The notes: generated by a model not told the origin, from the sequence alone. 64,000 nucleotides of DNA from Heterocephalus glaber (GCF_000247695.1 NW_004624801.1:2507209-2571208), one strand, 5' to 3'; positions 1 through 12,200 are shown, counted from the first letter of the stretch. A program made the numbers and translations.

Positions 1-59
1 AGACACACGTGTAAATACCAAATAGTTTCTCTGGTGTGAGAAACTGAAAGTGTAAATAA

Positions 60-331
60 GGATTAAAATGAATAATTGATGATTTGAAATAGGAAGAAAA
101 GGTCCAAAGGGGTAGGGGAAGTGGGAGGGGAAGGGGAAAGGAGAGAAGGGAAAGGAAAAAATGGAAACAAAGTCTTTGTAAACAGGGAAGAGTGGAAGAG
201 TTGAAGGGAGGGCAGGGGAATGGGGACAAAACAAGAACCAAGATAGATTATGTAAAGGTACAAGTTCCCAATGATAAATGTAAATGCATTGTATACCTAG
301 AATGTACCAATAAAAGAATTTAAGAAAAAAA
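60..331 (+). repeat. Probable LINE-1 3' end (G-rich polypurine tract and A-tail)
   Basis: A purine-dominated, G-run-rich stretch at about 90-165 is followed by AT-richer sequence, a late AATAAA-like signal (about 309-315) and a terminal A-run at about 323-331. G-rich polypurine segments ahead of an A-tail are typical of L1 3' UTRs. I do not recognise a specific L1 subfamily, and no ORF2 coding sequence is visible, so this is a composition-based call. The A-tail directly abuts mariner-like sequence, which suggests the L1 inserted there. Confidence 0.4.
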
Positions 332-334
332 ATT

Positions 335-640
335 ATGGTGCATGCTGCTGCTGCATGCCATCCATTGAAAAGGCAGCTCATAAAAACACTACCATGTGTC
401 CTTATCCACCTTATTTACCAGATCTGGCGCGGTGGGACTTCTGACTCTTCCCCAAATTTTGAATGGATTCAGAGCATCAAGACAGCCATGACACCACAAC
501 TAAAGACATTCACAAAAGAGAAAGTCAGAAGTGATGGGTTAGGTGTGTTCAAATCAAGAGGGAATATCTTGAGGGGGTTAACAGCACTGTGTCTTTTACT
601 ATAATAAAAACTTTTAAAAATTTTAAACATTTACTGCATT
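335..640 (+). mobile_element. Inactivated mariner-type DNA transposon, 3' part of transposase
   Basis: Translation across frames gives the C-terminal part of a mariner transposase. Positions 403-441 encode YPPYLPDLARWDF, matching the family's YSPDLAP-type block around the last catalytic aspartate; a stop follows at 442-444. Positions 544-582 encode a degraded form of the conserved C-terminal EYFEG-like block (KREYLEG), in a different phase from parts of the segment between. Stops and frameshifts show the copy is dead. The amino-terminal half is missing; the L1-like A-tail ends just upstream, so the rest may lie left of the window. Superfamily is fairly secure, family name is not. Confidence 0.75.
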
Positions 641-844
641 TTTTTTATCACACTGTACATTGAAAGTATTTTGTCACATCAACAAAAAGCTAACTAACAT
701 GGAGTTTTCCACAATGTCTAATCTCCAAATTCTTTTGGGTGTGGACTCTCAAAAGCTTAGGGTTGCTATTTAGAGATATGAAAGCAAAAGAGTTAAGAAA
801 GCAACATAACAATTTAAAATTCTTGCATTTAACTTCCAGTTTCT

Positions 845-1240
845 GTGTCTGTGAAGGTTTTAGCAGGAAATGGACAGCACACTCAAATTAGGGAATTTGG
901 GGGAAGTTAGTAAAGGGATTGTATTACAAGGTATGAGCAGGTGTAGGGAAATTATGAGGGGTGGTGCCATCCATAGGGGATCAAAGACTTCCCTGGAGAG
1001 AGCAGCTGTCAGGGACAGTGCAGAGAGATAGAATGGGTGGAGTGGTAACAATCCCAGCTACTCTCTTTCCAGCTCCCACATCTCACCAAAACAAGCATCT
1101 CTATTGTCCAAAGCAGATATCATAGGGGCAAGGAGAGTTTTGATGCAGTTCATACAGATTAGTCTGGGGTGAGCAAACTAGAGAAGGGCAAATGCGGGAA
1201 ATCCACACAGAGCCATCCATTCCAATGAGGGGAGGCATTC
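845..1240 (+). repeat. Possible old interspersed repeat, family not named
   Basis: The run of an aaatggacagcacactcaaa-like opening, a gggaatttggggga core, a tattacaaggtatgagcag segment and a cataggggcaaggagag segment matches in order a dispersed mammalian repeat I remember only in outline. I cannot name the family or fix its ends. It could also be unique sequence. Confidence 0.3.
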
Positions 1241-2766
1241 ACAATCACGGCTACATTTTCAGCTCAAACATTATACACCTACTTGGATATGCATGTGTCT
1301 ATGTTTGCACTCCACTTCCATCTCTACCACTGGCTCTGTGTCCATGAGCACCCTCCCACTCCTGGCCCAGCCTCTACTAAAAGACCAAAGTGTTGGATAG
1401 CCTAGTTATTTCTGAGCTGCCTTCCAGTTCTGATCACCATGACTGTAAGCCACTCTAAGACTACTTCTACCTGAGCCTCGAGTCCTTTCCATTGTTGGTA
1501 AACACAGGTGACAGTGATCAGCTTCCTAGAAGGTTGAGGAATTCGATGTAGATAGATACTTCCTCTTCTACTTGGCACAAAGAAAGTAAAAGAGCTTTGC
1601 AAAAATGGCCAATACTTAACAAGTCTTCTGCCTAGGCTCCTCACTTCCCTCGCTCAAGGAAAGTAAGGAAAATCCACACCGTTGAACCTACCAGGGGTAT
1701 TACAGATTCATCACCTCCAGACCAGGGGCAGACCATCAGAATAAAAAGTAAATGACAAAGACCTTAACTATGCCAGTGCCCTATTTTCTCTTTTATTCCC
1801 TGATCAGGTCCAACCATCTGAATCAAGATAAAGGTAGTTCATTTCTCAAGGAATGTTGCCCACATTCCAACAGCTCTCAGTCTTCAACCAAATATTCACA
1901 TCTGAGGAACAAAATATGCAATTCACATATGTTTGATGTCCTTACCCCAAAGAGAAGACTAGGGGAGCCTAGGCAGAGGGCATAAAACTTATATATATTT
2001 GTATACACAAATGACCTGTTGGCATTGGGCTCTACCTTGCCAAGCCTTAGACTCTGAGATCTCCTCTCTCATGAAGCCAGTCTTTCCCTTGAAATACTAG
2101 CACTTATGTACCTTCAGGGCATAGGAGTTTTTGGAGGTGGTCTTGATCCTAAAGTACACAAAAGCTGAGAAATCATCTGAATTTAGAAGAATACAAAACT
2201 CGGCTTTATGCTTAGAAGAAACTTTAGTTATGCTTCCTCCACTGTTTAAAGAAAAGTCACTCCCCTCATTCTTCCTAAAGACTTTCACTTTCAATATATG
2301 GTGGGCTCACTTAATGGCAAGAATTTTATTGGGCATTTCCTTCAAAAGCATTAGGGCTGTACTTGTATTAGGCGAGCATCCAGGACATTGAGAAATGGAA
2401 TAGAGCCAGTGCAGCTGGAGGAATCGATACTGAATAAGGAAACGTTTCTTACCAGTGGGAGACTCTCAACTATGAACTAAGTCCTCTAGCAATGCAGGTC
2501 ATTGCAAGAGATTGAGTCACCTGAGTTAAGTTCTGTGCCAAGATGACACACTATCACCTGTCCTTTCAGCTACCAAAGCTAAGAAAGAAATGGTAAGAGG
2601 ACCTTGATGATTCTTCCTCCATGTTTGCTAGACTATAGTTTTGAAGGATCATTTGATTGAATTCTGAGCATTAAATAAATCAGGACCATAGAGATGAGAG
2701 CTGCTGTCCCATCTGTGGATTCCTAAGAGAAAAAAAGAGAATGAGAAGTAATTGAACATGAATAGA
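1241..2766. other. Unique sequence, nothing recognised
   Basis: No repeat family, exon pair or RNA gene was recognised. The open frames here are short (under 90 codons) and lack any family resemblance. Confidence 0.5.
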
Positions 2767-2905
2767 TGCCAAGCAGTGTTCTAAGGGCTTCTTATGAATA
2801 TCATTGCATTTTATCTTCTCAATTATTATGTCCATTTAAACATCAGGCAGAGAAAAGAAATGCATTTCCCAAATCACCGATCTGCAAGTGGAATATGTTA
2901 AGGCT
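2767..2905 (-). repeat. MIR SINE fragment, antisense
   Basis: Reads like the reverse complement of MIR: a caagcagtgttctaag opening, then a cattgcattttatcttctcaa segment (old attatctcatttaatcctcac), then a degraded aaatgcatttcccaaatcac stretch in place of the usual cttgcccaaggtcac. Strongly diverged. Confidence 0.5.
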
Positions 2906-5489
2906 GGACTTCTCCAATTTCAAAGCCCTGGGAGGCCCTGTCTGTCTCAGCACACTAGGTGTGCCCTGCTGTGGACTCAGAGAAACCAATTTTAACCTGT
3001 GTCTGGTTCTGATAGCTTTTGAGATTCCAAAACAGCAGTCAGTGCTCCAATGTGTTTCAGTTCTGCAGGTTGCACCCTCATTGCAGATGGGTCTACTGCC
3101 CTCCCCATTTCCCACATGGGCTCTGTCCATCACCAATGAAAGAATTTACTAATGTGGAGGAACAGGCACACTCAACCCCGTCACTGCCTGATTAAAAGGA
3201 TGGAATAAAGTGTCAACCACTTAGTTCTCCCCACCAGGTCTGCCCAACCGTTATGAAAAAGAAGAATCTTTCAATGAGGTTGGAGAGCAGTGGAGCTCCG
3301 TGCAGGAAAAGGTCCCCAAAGCAAAAGAAGTGGGGTATTGCTATTGAGATATTAGCCAATGTCCTTCTCCACCTCCCACACTTGATGTTTCCTTGAACTT
3401 CTTGGTCTTTCCTCATCTAGTTAGTGTGGGCCTATTGAATTTGCGCATTTGATAGTAAACAATAAAGCAAAAATCAAAGACATAATATAAAGTCTGGGTT
3501 TTAAGTTGCAAGGGCTTTTGACATGTACAGCAAACAACAGCATCGAAAGAACACATAACAGGGAAGATTCAAGTGGCTCTTGGGTAAAGATTGAGGTCGA
3601 TCCCCTGTACTGGGGGATCCAAGGGACCAAGCAAAGAGCTAAGAGTGAGGTGACGTTGTAAGAATCAGGAAGGCGTGCTTGTCAACCCCTTAGGGAGTAG
3701 ACAGAATCATGACAACTCAGCAGGGACTTGAGTGGACAGATGGTTGATGACCCCACAGTAACTGGCAGGGGTCTCAGAAGAGTCCAGTATGGACACACGA
3801 TGCAGCAGAGAGCACACACTGCCCACCCCAAGTGCCAACACACTGCCAACTGACTAGGTTGGTCAGTCTTGCCCGAATCCCAGAGCAGATGCAGCATCCA
3901 TGGAAAGGGAAGGGAGGGTCCTGGAAGTGCCCTTGTGCAACTGAGTTGGAAGGAAATTAAGTTCTACTTCTTGCATTTCTGAGGTTTTAAACTGAGGCTC
4001 CCGTCTGCCCTCTGAGCCAGGCATCTCTGCCACCTCTCCAACAGAGTGCATGGAATTTATATCCTCCCCTCCTTACCCCAACACTGCCGGCACCTGCCAC
4101 ACAGGTATCTCTGCCATCCAGATTCCCCTGTCTCACTGTATGCTACATGCATATGAGAGTCTGCATGGATGGGCCTGTTTTCTGGATTCTTGGGGTTCAA
4201 CCTGCCCCATAAAAGTACAACTGATCTGGAAACTAGCTCATCCCAGCCTGGATCCTGTGGCAGGACACAGACTAAAGAGAAAGGACTCTATCTAACTTTT
4301 ACCCCAGTCTCTGGGAACACTAGGTCTGATGTTTGATTAGCTACCCAAGATGGAAGGCTCAGGTAGACCAGATAACCTTTCCTGACTGACAGGTCCTGGG
4401 GTGTGCCTTTGACTCATCTGATAGCTCTCTTTTCCTTTTCCTCTGGGACTTTCTGGGCTTCTGTTCCCCTTTGCCCACATGATTTACATAGAAGATTTGA
4501 AAGATGCCACTCATTCAATGTCTTCCAGCACTTCTAACAGTCAAGCCCCAGAATGCCCAGCACCATGATTATTACTCTTTAGTTTTGAAAACCTCAAAAG
4601 TATTGCAGAATGAAAAATGGTTTGAGGTGCCTCACATCAGTGACTCTCTGCCTTGTTCCCCTAATGACACGTGTTTGTCTTTCTACAGGGTTATTTGAGC
4701 AACCTCCAGGCACCAGGCTCTGGTGTAGGAAACAGGATGAGCTACTGTGAGGTCTGTAAGGCCCCTGCTCTTGGCAAAGGTACATTCAGCATGGAGATGC
4801 AATGTTCAGGTGAGGAATCCTTCAAGAGGGAACTCATTTTTAGCCTGAGAAGAGCATAACCGGGTGACAACTTCCAGCCACAGGTGTCTTTGAGGCCCCT
4901 TCAGCCTTCAGGCTGAGGTCACACTTATGTGGAAGTGGCTCTGGCCAATGACTGCACAAGGTACTGGTGCAACGGCTGAGCATTCCCACCCATGGGGACT
5001 TCTTTGGGGTGCATTTCTGCCCCTAAGCTCCCAAAAGGGCCAGCAGAGACTTTTCAGGTCTTCGCACTCCAATGAATCCCCTGCCCAATCTTGCTTCCTC
5101 TCCTTTCTTTCCTAAATGTTATTCCCCTGTTAACCCCTAACTCAACCTCAGCATTAGCTTCCTGGAGATCCAAACAGTATTCGGGGAACACACAAACCAG
5201 AACAACTGTAGGTAGTGACATGTGCCATAGAAAGAGAGCATGGCAGTGGTTGACTTGGTGGGAGAGGACCACAGGAGCTAGATGTCAAGTGGGCCCAGGT
5301 TCCTTGGGCAGGTGACACCAGAGCTGATACAGGAGCACTCGGTGTGATCCCAACACAAGGGGAAAGGCTGTGGGCAGTGTGAGAAGGAAGAAGCATGTTA
5401 GAGGGGCAGGGTGAAGGAGGTGAGGCCAGAAAAGCCAACAGAGCATTGGGAATCTAGATTCTCCCCCAGGTCAAATTCAAGGATGCTGG
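2906..5489. other. Unique sequence, nothing recognised
   Basis: Mostly single-copy-looking DNA. Overlapping open frames of up to 128 codons occur on both strands near 2766-3152 and resemble no family. No paired splice signals or promoter stood out. Confidence 0.45.
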
Positions 5490-5578
5490 ATCTGGGGGCT
5501 GAGGATGTAATTCAGGCTTGCCTAGCATGTGCAGAGCCCTAGCTTCAATCCCCAGCACTGGGAAAAAAAAAAAATTTA
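5490..5578 (+). repeat. ID-type SINE (tRNA-Ala-derived) with A-tail
   Basis: The body runs gggggctgaggatgtaattc, then gcttgcctagcatgtgcaga, then ttcaatccccagcactggg, then an A-run at about 5564-5576. The A-box-like and B-box-like parts and the ccccagcac end match rodent ID elements. The variable region between the boxes has lost a few bases. A short aggatg match on both sides may be a worn target duplication. Confidence 0.8.
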
Positions 5579-5979
5579 ATAGGATGACAGTCCTGTGTGC
5601 AGCAAGGCCCCATGAATAAACCCAGATGTGACCAAGCATCAGACATGGCAATGGCTTGCAATCACCACACTGTTCATGGTCCACCAGCCATGGTGGCTGT
5701 GACCTACATAAGGCAGGCTGGCAGTGATGGTCCATTCTGGTCACTTGGAAAAATATACCAGAAAGCAAAGGAGTGAAAGGGATGTTGCTAAGTTAGTACC
5801 TGCTCTAGTTTGTTTTCAGAAGTGAATCACTCACAAACCTCAGGATGTTATTCACAGCCAGTCACTTATTCCTTTGCTCACAAGTGAGGATGACACACTT
5901 GTCAGTCATTACAGCCCAAATGTCTCCCGGGAGCAAGGAGAGGGAGGTGGACAGGATACCAGAGAGCCTTTCCCTAAAT

Positions 5980-6352
5980 CAGTGGCTTTCAAATGGAGGT
6001 GATTTTGTCCCCCAGGGGACACCTGAGAACATCTGAGGACATTTTTTTTTCTCTTTGCACGTTGGGGTGTGGTGCCATTGGGAACGCTACTGGCATATGC
6101 ATATATATTTTTTGAGACAGGGTCTCATTAGTTCCCTAAGTTGCTCATACTGGCTCAAACTTGTGACCTTCCTGCCGCAGCCTCCCAGAGCTGGGGCACC
6201 CACCCCCACACCCAGCTTTGCTACTGGCACCTAGTGGGTAGAGGCCAAGGATGCTCCTACTCATCCTAGAGTGCATAGAACAGTGCCCAGTGCCCAGTGC
6301 CCAGGACACTCTAGCCTCAAAAGTCAATAGTGTGAGCTGAGTTTGAGGACCC
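5980..6352 (+). mobile_element. MER20 (hAT-Charlie non-autonomous DNA transposon), split by a SINE
   Basis: The left part (5980-6095) carries cagtggctttcaaatggagg, gattttgtcccccaggggac and tctgaggacattttttt. The right part (6220-6352) carries gcacctagtgggtagaggcc, gatgctcctactcatcctag, aaaagtcaatagtgtgagct and a degraded ...gtttgaggacccg end. Together they form an almost full MER20 interrupted by a SINE. A small triplication of cagtgcc lies at about 6285-6302 inside the right part. Confidence 0.88.
6096..6219 (-). repeat. B1-like SINE inserted in MER20, with 10-bp target duplication
   Basis: In reverse orientation: a tatata/T-rich tail, then tttgagacagggtctc, aagttgctcatactggctca, gccgcagcctcccagagctg, and cacacccagc at the head. 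The flanks are identical 10-mers, gctactggca at 6086-6095 and again at 6220-6229, as expected for L1-mediated insertion. The ID module seen in other copies is absent, so this is a B1-only or truncated copy. Confidence 0.88.
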
Positions 6353-7597
6353 GGCCAAAAGCAAGAGCTCAACTGCTCACCTCTGAACCAGAGTTTGATA
6401 AATACAACCAGCTGGGCCTTCCTTGGGTAGTTCTGCGTTTGTTGACCCAACACCTGACTATTGATGCTCTCTTTCTTACTGTAGTTTCAATGCCAAGAAA
6501 GAGTCCTTCGAAGAAATATTGTTAAGCTCTAGGACGGTAGATTCTCCCTCATTGGCAATTTGCTAAGCTGACTAATAGGGCCAAATGGGGCTTAGACCCA
6601 GAGAGAGACAGGAAGATGGACGAATGACCCCCCCCCCCCAGGGAAGGAGGCCCTCTCCAGCCAGACATTCCTATGATAATAATGTAAAATGTGGCAGAGC
6701 ACTGCATTTTAATTAATTTTAGTCCCTTTCATGACCACAGTTATTACTGTAAAAACACCGATAATATCAAACACATGTCAAAAGCACACAGCCGGCTGCA
6801 GCCCTGGAGACTGCGGGATGTGCTACGTCATATGTCATCAGGGGTGTGGAGAAATCAGCAGGCCCTTCCCTGGTTCCCCCTGAGACCCTGAAGCCTCCTC
6901 AGGAGACCCGCTCCCTCCATGCCTGGCCCAGCTCCTCCACTCCCCACAGAACAGCCAGGATGGTGGGGTGGCAGCCTCAGGAAATCCTGCTTTAATTATT
7001 TTATTGGGAGGTGGGGGGACAAAGAAAAGGTGTGTTCTCTCACTTGGGAAGCATGCTCCATGACCTGTCTCTGCAGTGTGCGAAACTCTTCACTAGCCCT
7101 GAGTTATGACGTGAGATGCTCAGGTGTCTGTGCTTTCCCCACCCTCCACCTGCCCACCCTGCTGGCTGGGAGGAGGTGGCTATAGCAGTCCCACCTGCAG
7201 GGAAGGCTGCAAAAACCAAAGCCAGTGCCTTGCAAGGCCATCTCCTGCATCCTTGGCTCCTTGCCTTTCACTTCCAGTTCCCAGGTGCCTTTTGCCCCAT
7301 GAAACAGCTTGGACCTATTTTAGAGGTTAGAAAGTTCTTTCCTTGCTAAAACTGAACTAGAAAGTTGCACTTTGGGGCTGGATTAAGTTCTCCGAATTCT
7401 CCCACAATCATAGTCTGGCCTGTTGTATTGCTCTTCCCACTTTCAGAGAGGGGAAAAGTGAAATCCACAGAGGCTCCTCAAGGGCACACAGCAATGATGA
7501 GGCAGGATTATGTGGAAACATGGAGCTCTTGATACCAGAAACATACAGTGTACCTATGAATCCTACTGATCTGCCCAGGGACACAGGATGCCCACCC
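6353..7597. other. Unique sequence with a C-homopolymer
   Basis: A run of about 13 C lies at 6629-6641. AT-rich patches with homeobox-like TTAATTAATTTTAG (about 6709-6722) and TTTAATTATTTTATT (about 6991-7005) are the only other visible structure. No gene is supported. Confidence 0.4.
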
Positions 7598-7825
7598 TCT
7601 ATTTTCTTTGGAGGTACTGGAGATGAATGAGCCCAGGGTCGCTCTATCACTGAACTCCATCCTCACCTATTTTATTTTATTTTATGTTTTATTTTATTTT
7701 ATTTTATTTTGAAACAGGGTTTCTTTAAGTTTCCCAGCCTGGCCTCCACCCAGCAATCCTCCTGCTTCAGCCTCCCTAGTAGCTGGATTAGAGTTGTATC
7801 ACCACACCCAGGTTCTACCTTCTTT
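7598..7825 (-). repeat. B1/ID fusion SINE (B1-dID type), antisense
   Basis: Reverse orientation: an ID part at about 7610-7660 (ggtactggagatgaatgagc ... tcactgaactccatcctcac), a (TTTTA)n linker at 7670-7712, then a B1 part (gaaacagggtttctttaagt ... gcttcagcctccctagtagc ... cacacccagg). Likely target duplication tctattttcttt at 7598-7609 against tctaccttcttt at 7814-7825 (two mismatches). The fused structure is one of the taxonomic clues to a sciuromorph rodent. Confidence 0.85.
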
Positions 7826-8312
7826 TAAGAGTACCCTCATGGACATTTTCTCCAAACGCCAGGCTCATGTTGCCCCTGAAACACAAGGAGGATCTGGCTG
7901 CTCACAGATGACAGCCTCTATCCCCAAGTGGGGGCCCAGTCTCAGATCCCTGACACTTGGGCCAGGGAGAGCTCTTCTCCCTACATCAGGCACTGCTTCT
8001 TCTGTGGGCTCCACTCCTCCGAACAGAGGCTCCAGGTCTGGCCTTGAACATTGAGCCCCCTCCACAACCCTCCCCTGCAGGAATCCCAGTTGTCATGGCC
8101 CCCCATCCCCACTCTGGCACTGCAGGGCAGGCAGGATTTGCCTTTAGCATTTATGGAAAAACCCAGATCTCATCTCTTCTTCACTTGTGCAGGGCTCGAT
8201 TGGCCTGGCCTTCCAAAGATGCTAGTAGCAAGTTCTTGAGGCCAGCCCCTTAGGAAAAAAAAAAAGAAAGAAAAACAGAAAAGCAAGCAACCCACTCTGT
8301 AAGTCACAGAAC

Positions 8313-8460
8313 CAACTCACTTAACTATCACAAGGACTCTGTGAAGTAGACTCTAGCACCACACCCTGTTTATAGATACAGAAAAGGAGGCTGGAGTGGT
8401 CAACTAACTGCTCAACATCATTTAACAAGCAAGCAAGGGATTTGTGGTTAGATCCCGGCC
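8313..8460 (-). repeat. MIR SINE fragment, antisense
   Basis: Tatcacaaggactctgtgaa, then a tatagatacagaaaaggagg block (old tacagatgaggaaactgagg), then an aactgctcaacatc segment, in MIR reverse order. Confidence 0.5.
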
Positions 8461-8696
8461 AAAAGAAAACCAACTAGCCAACAAAACAGTCACCAGAGAG
8501 GGTCTTCAGTGAGGGGAGTGTTGTCATTGTCCAGAAGTTAGCCATTTCCTGGGAATTTCTGGGAGGATCAAATCATCTTCCATTCTCACAAGTTCCCCGT
8601 AGTTGTGAGAACCAGCCCTGTCTCAATGGATTAATCTTTACACGTATTGTTAGTACATAACCATCCCTTTTCCCTTTGATTTTTCTTGTCTGCAGC

Positions 8697-8900
8697 TGTA
8701 TGAGAGTAATCAGGGTCAATGCTGCTGTAACAAACATTCCCCAAATCTCAGTGGCTTACAAAATATTGCTTGTTCTCCCCACAATTCAAATGATGTTCAA
8801 CAGGGAGACTCCAATTGGAATCCCAAATAATTCCCAGTGCCCAGCTCCTTTGATCTTGTTCTGCCATACCCCAGGATACAAGGAGAAGAGCAAGACATCG
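8697..8900. repeat. Probable old LTR-like repeat, family not named
   Basis: The phrase gctgctgtaacaaacattcc ... ccaaatctcagtggcttac is shared by several old mammalian LTR-type repeats that begin with a tgctgtaacaaa...gtggcttaa motif. The rest is too diverged for me to name a family or set the ends. Confidence 0.4.
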
Positions 8901-9179
8901 CATCATGAGGACACTTTATAGGACAGGACTAGAAAAGAGTGGCTCAACTCTGCCCATACCCCATCAGCCCGAAGCTCTCAGATGGCCCAGATGTCCAACA
9001 AAGCAGGCTGGGGAATGTCAGCTTCTGGTGTGCCTAGGAAGAGGTTATGAGATGCTGAGCACTGAGCTGGTCTCCACTACAGCAATTAATCACTTGTCTC
9101 TTCATCGTACGTCCCCAGTGGTCACTCCTTCCCTCTTCAAATGAGATGCTCAGGACTGAATAGATCCCTCTAGATGTGA

Positions 9180-9770
9180 CCTGCTCAGGCCAGAAGACCC
9201 TGCTATGTCACCTCCCTGGGTCTGGATGTCATCTGACTATTAAGGCAGCCTACCAGTATGGTAGTGTTTTTAGCAGCAGTCACACTGTTGGATCCTATTA
9301 TGCTTGTGGTCAACTAAAAACTCTAGATCTCTTTCATGTGAACTGCTGCCAACCAAGGGCTCTCTAATCTAGTTCTTGTGCTTCTGAAGGGAAACCACAT
9401 GAAATTGAACAGTGAGAGTTGAAAGTCTTCCATCTTGTTGGGTTTGGCTGAGCCCTGGGGTCTACGGAGATTATCAAGGACCCTGACGCTTCCATTCATC
9501 ATCTTGGCTTTGCTCCTAGCCTGGTGCCATCTTGAGCCTCTCTTGATCTGCAGTCAAGTCCCTGATGCAAGCTGAGACCATGATGGAAGCTCATAGCACA
9601 ACTACAGTTTGAAACAAACCTCTGATTGATACCTTGGTTATGGTTGCTGAACCATCTGGGAATCTGCCCAATGAGACCATTATCCAGTTTGCATTCACTC
9701 TTTTAACCAGACAATAAAGTCAAATAAAACCTCATTCATTTAGTGCTTACTCTTTGAAAGTATCTAATTT
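9180..9770 (-). repeat. CR1/L3-type LINE remnant, antisense
   Basis: Several phrases in order resemble the reverse complement of amniote CR1/L3 LINEs: tatgcttgtggtcaactaaa followed by ctctagatctctttcatgtg, then tccatcttgttgggtttggc, then a tcaaggaccctgacgcttcc segment, then a gccatctt...gatgcaagctgag stretch. Very diverged, no open frame kept. An unrelated old repeat or chance is possible. Confidence 0.5.
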
Positions 9771-10734
9771 CCCCAATCTATCATTCTTATTGAATTCAAT
9801 ATGCTATAAACCCTAACTAATCCATAAGCAGAGCGATTTAGCTGAAGTCCCACAGCTTATTACTACAGAGCCCAACCTTGAATTAGGTGTCCCACCTCCC
9901 CAGCTTCCCACACGATCATGAATGCAGTGTGTGCTTGACATACCCAGACACAGAGCCTTGACACCGAAGCTGGCTCCCCTGAAGTGCCGCCATGCAGCTG
10001 TTAGTACCTTCTGCGAAATGTCCACATATTTTTCCAGCTTGCGGTCTTCCCTCCATCAATCCATCTCTTCACCCTTCCAATGAGAAAGACAAGAAAGAGG
10101 GCTGCCAAGTATCACCTTGGGTTAACTAGCTGGTTGGTCGTTCAGGCGCAACTCATGTCAGGTGCGTGTTCCTTGTGCCCTTGGGACCCCCTGGAGACTC
10201 CCAGGACACCCATCAAGCCCTACCTCCCTCTACACTCTCCTGAGGTCACCTCAAAGATGAAGGCTGCTGGGAAGTTACAGAAGCTGCCCTTGTATTATTT
10301 CCAAGTACAAGCTGCCCTGCTAGGAGGCCACAGCCAAGAGGAGCTTCTGAGGATCTGATAAGAATGTGCCCTAATTAACACACTAATTGCTTCCAAGTCG
10401 ATGTTTCTAAGGGCTTGAGAAGCTTGTTCCCTCAAGTAGACCCAAAACCTCCCCCTCTCATCAAATACTTTTACATCATTAATTCCTTCAACACTTTTAT
10501 CACAGAACATTCAGAAGCCAACCTAAGACACAAGGAAACTATTCTGAATTCTCAATGAATGAAATCCTTCTAATTACTATACATATTTAAATCTGAGCTT
10601 GCAGAATAGGAGAAAAACATGCAAATACAAGTAAAAGTTTTTCAAACTCCAGAATCATGTGTCTTTTTTGCTTGATTTTTAAATGCTAACATATCCAATC
10701 AGATAACTTTATGCAGAGTCAAGCCCTGGATTAT

Positions 10735-10880
10735 GTGCTTTTATCTGTTATTTCAGCCAATCTTTCCAATAATCATAGGAAACAATGAGACCAAATTAGC
10801 CCCAGGTACAGATGGGGAAAATGAGGTTTAAAGAAGTCACACAGTGAACACTGCATCTGTACAAACGCAGAAAATCAGGC
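10735..10880 (-). repeat. MIR SINE fragment, antisense
   Basis: Tttccaataatcataggaaa, ggtacagatggggaaaatga, ggtttaaagaagtcacacag in that order match the reverse complement of MIR. Confidence 0.6.
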
Positions 10881-12039
10881 CTCTGTCTCCAGCAAGACTT
10901 GTAAGAGGACACAGGTGGAGACTGCAGTCTGCAGTCTCCCGAGGGCCATGGAAATATTTGAAATCTTAAAAGAGAAGAAGTACTGGCTCCAAAGCATGAA
11001 AACCTATAAGCCTATTTTACCATGTGATTAGTTACCTATTTACAAAATAACACTGTCAACCAGCCAACATCATTTAAGCCAATTCTCGAACAGTTATTAA
11101 TGAATATAATACAGTTTAAATCATAGGGGTAGGTCTTTTTTTTCTGAAACATCAAAGTGACAAAAATCACAAAGATCCCATCATTCTATTTCCCCCCCAT
11201 AAGATTATATTTAATACGGAGTGTGGGTGGATTGTAATACTTTTGATAGGCAAAGGGTGGGGCCTCTGAAAATAAGACGGTTTAGGGATTCTGATTTCTG
11301 CCATTCCCAATGGGTTCCAGAGTCTGGCCTGTAAGCCCTCCACCATGCTACAGATCATAGTATCCAAGTTTATATTTCACCCTCCCTGTGATAAAACATA
11401 GACCTGTTGTTCTTGTAATTTTTACGTTAAGTTAATCACTGATCTCTTCCATATCTTCCCTCACAGTGTACACTCAAGTAGAAGATAGAAAGCCATATTT
11501 CTTGATAAATAGTTGACAATACTCTACAATTAAGGACGTGGATAAGTCAGAGAGCCCCGGGGAGAGAGCAATACTGGCTTATGTGCTATTTCACAATGAT
11601 TTAAATCTCTGCTTGGGCCCAGGGTGGGACCAACTAGGAACTGGACTCTGTCACAACTTCAACAGTAACTTGGCTCAGCTGTCAGGGACCAGATCGCCCC
11701 TGGGGACAGAGATTAGGCTTTTCTCAAAGGAGTCAGAAGGGTCAGTGATACAGGAAATTGACCAAACCTCGTGTCCACCCACTTTCTGCAGAGAAATCAT
11801 ATGTAGCACTGCTAGTCACAGGGAGGGCCGGGCATTGGCCTGGCTACCAGAAGACTCCTTACCTCTCATGAGGCCTCTTGTCTCTGTCAGAAGCCAAAAC
11901 AAACAAACAAAGCCAAATTCTTGATTTGGACAAAGCTGCAGAGAACACAGCAAAAGCAGGGAGCAGGAGTGGCAGGGTCAAACTCCTGTGAGCCCTGCTG
12001 AGCGTCACTTGAACCAAATACCAACAGCACCTGATGTTT
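10881..12039. other. Unique sequence, partly AT-rich
   Basis: An AT-rich stretch at about 11015-11130 carries homeobox-like TTATTAATGAATATAATAC. A 128-codon open frame (11538-11924, +) has no recognisable domain. No repeats were identified. Confidence 0.4.
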
Positions 12040-12200
12040 TTAGAGTATTTGGGGAAGATGCTTTCACATAGATATCGTCTGACTCAGCTGTCCTCCTCCC
12101 TCGGGGAGCTGCGTGTGGCAGAGTTCTTCTATTATACGAGTAAGGGAGGCTTAGAGAAGTTGAGGCACTGTCCCAAAGCCACACAGAGTTCTCAGTGGCC
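12040..12200 (-). repeat. MIR SINE fragment, antisense
   Basis: Tgctttcacatagatatcgt, a degraded middle, then gcttagagaagttgaggcac and cccaaagccacacagag match the reverse MIR order (gaggttaagtaact, cccaaggtcacacag). Confidence 0.55.
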
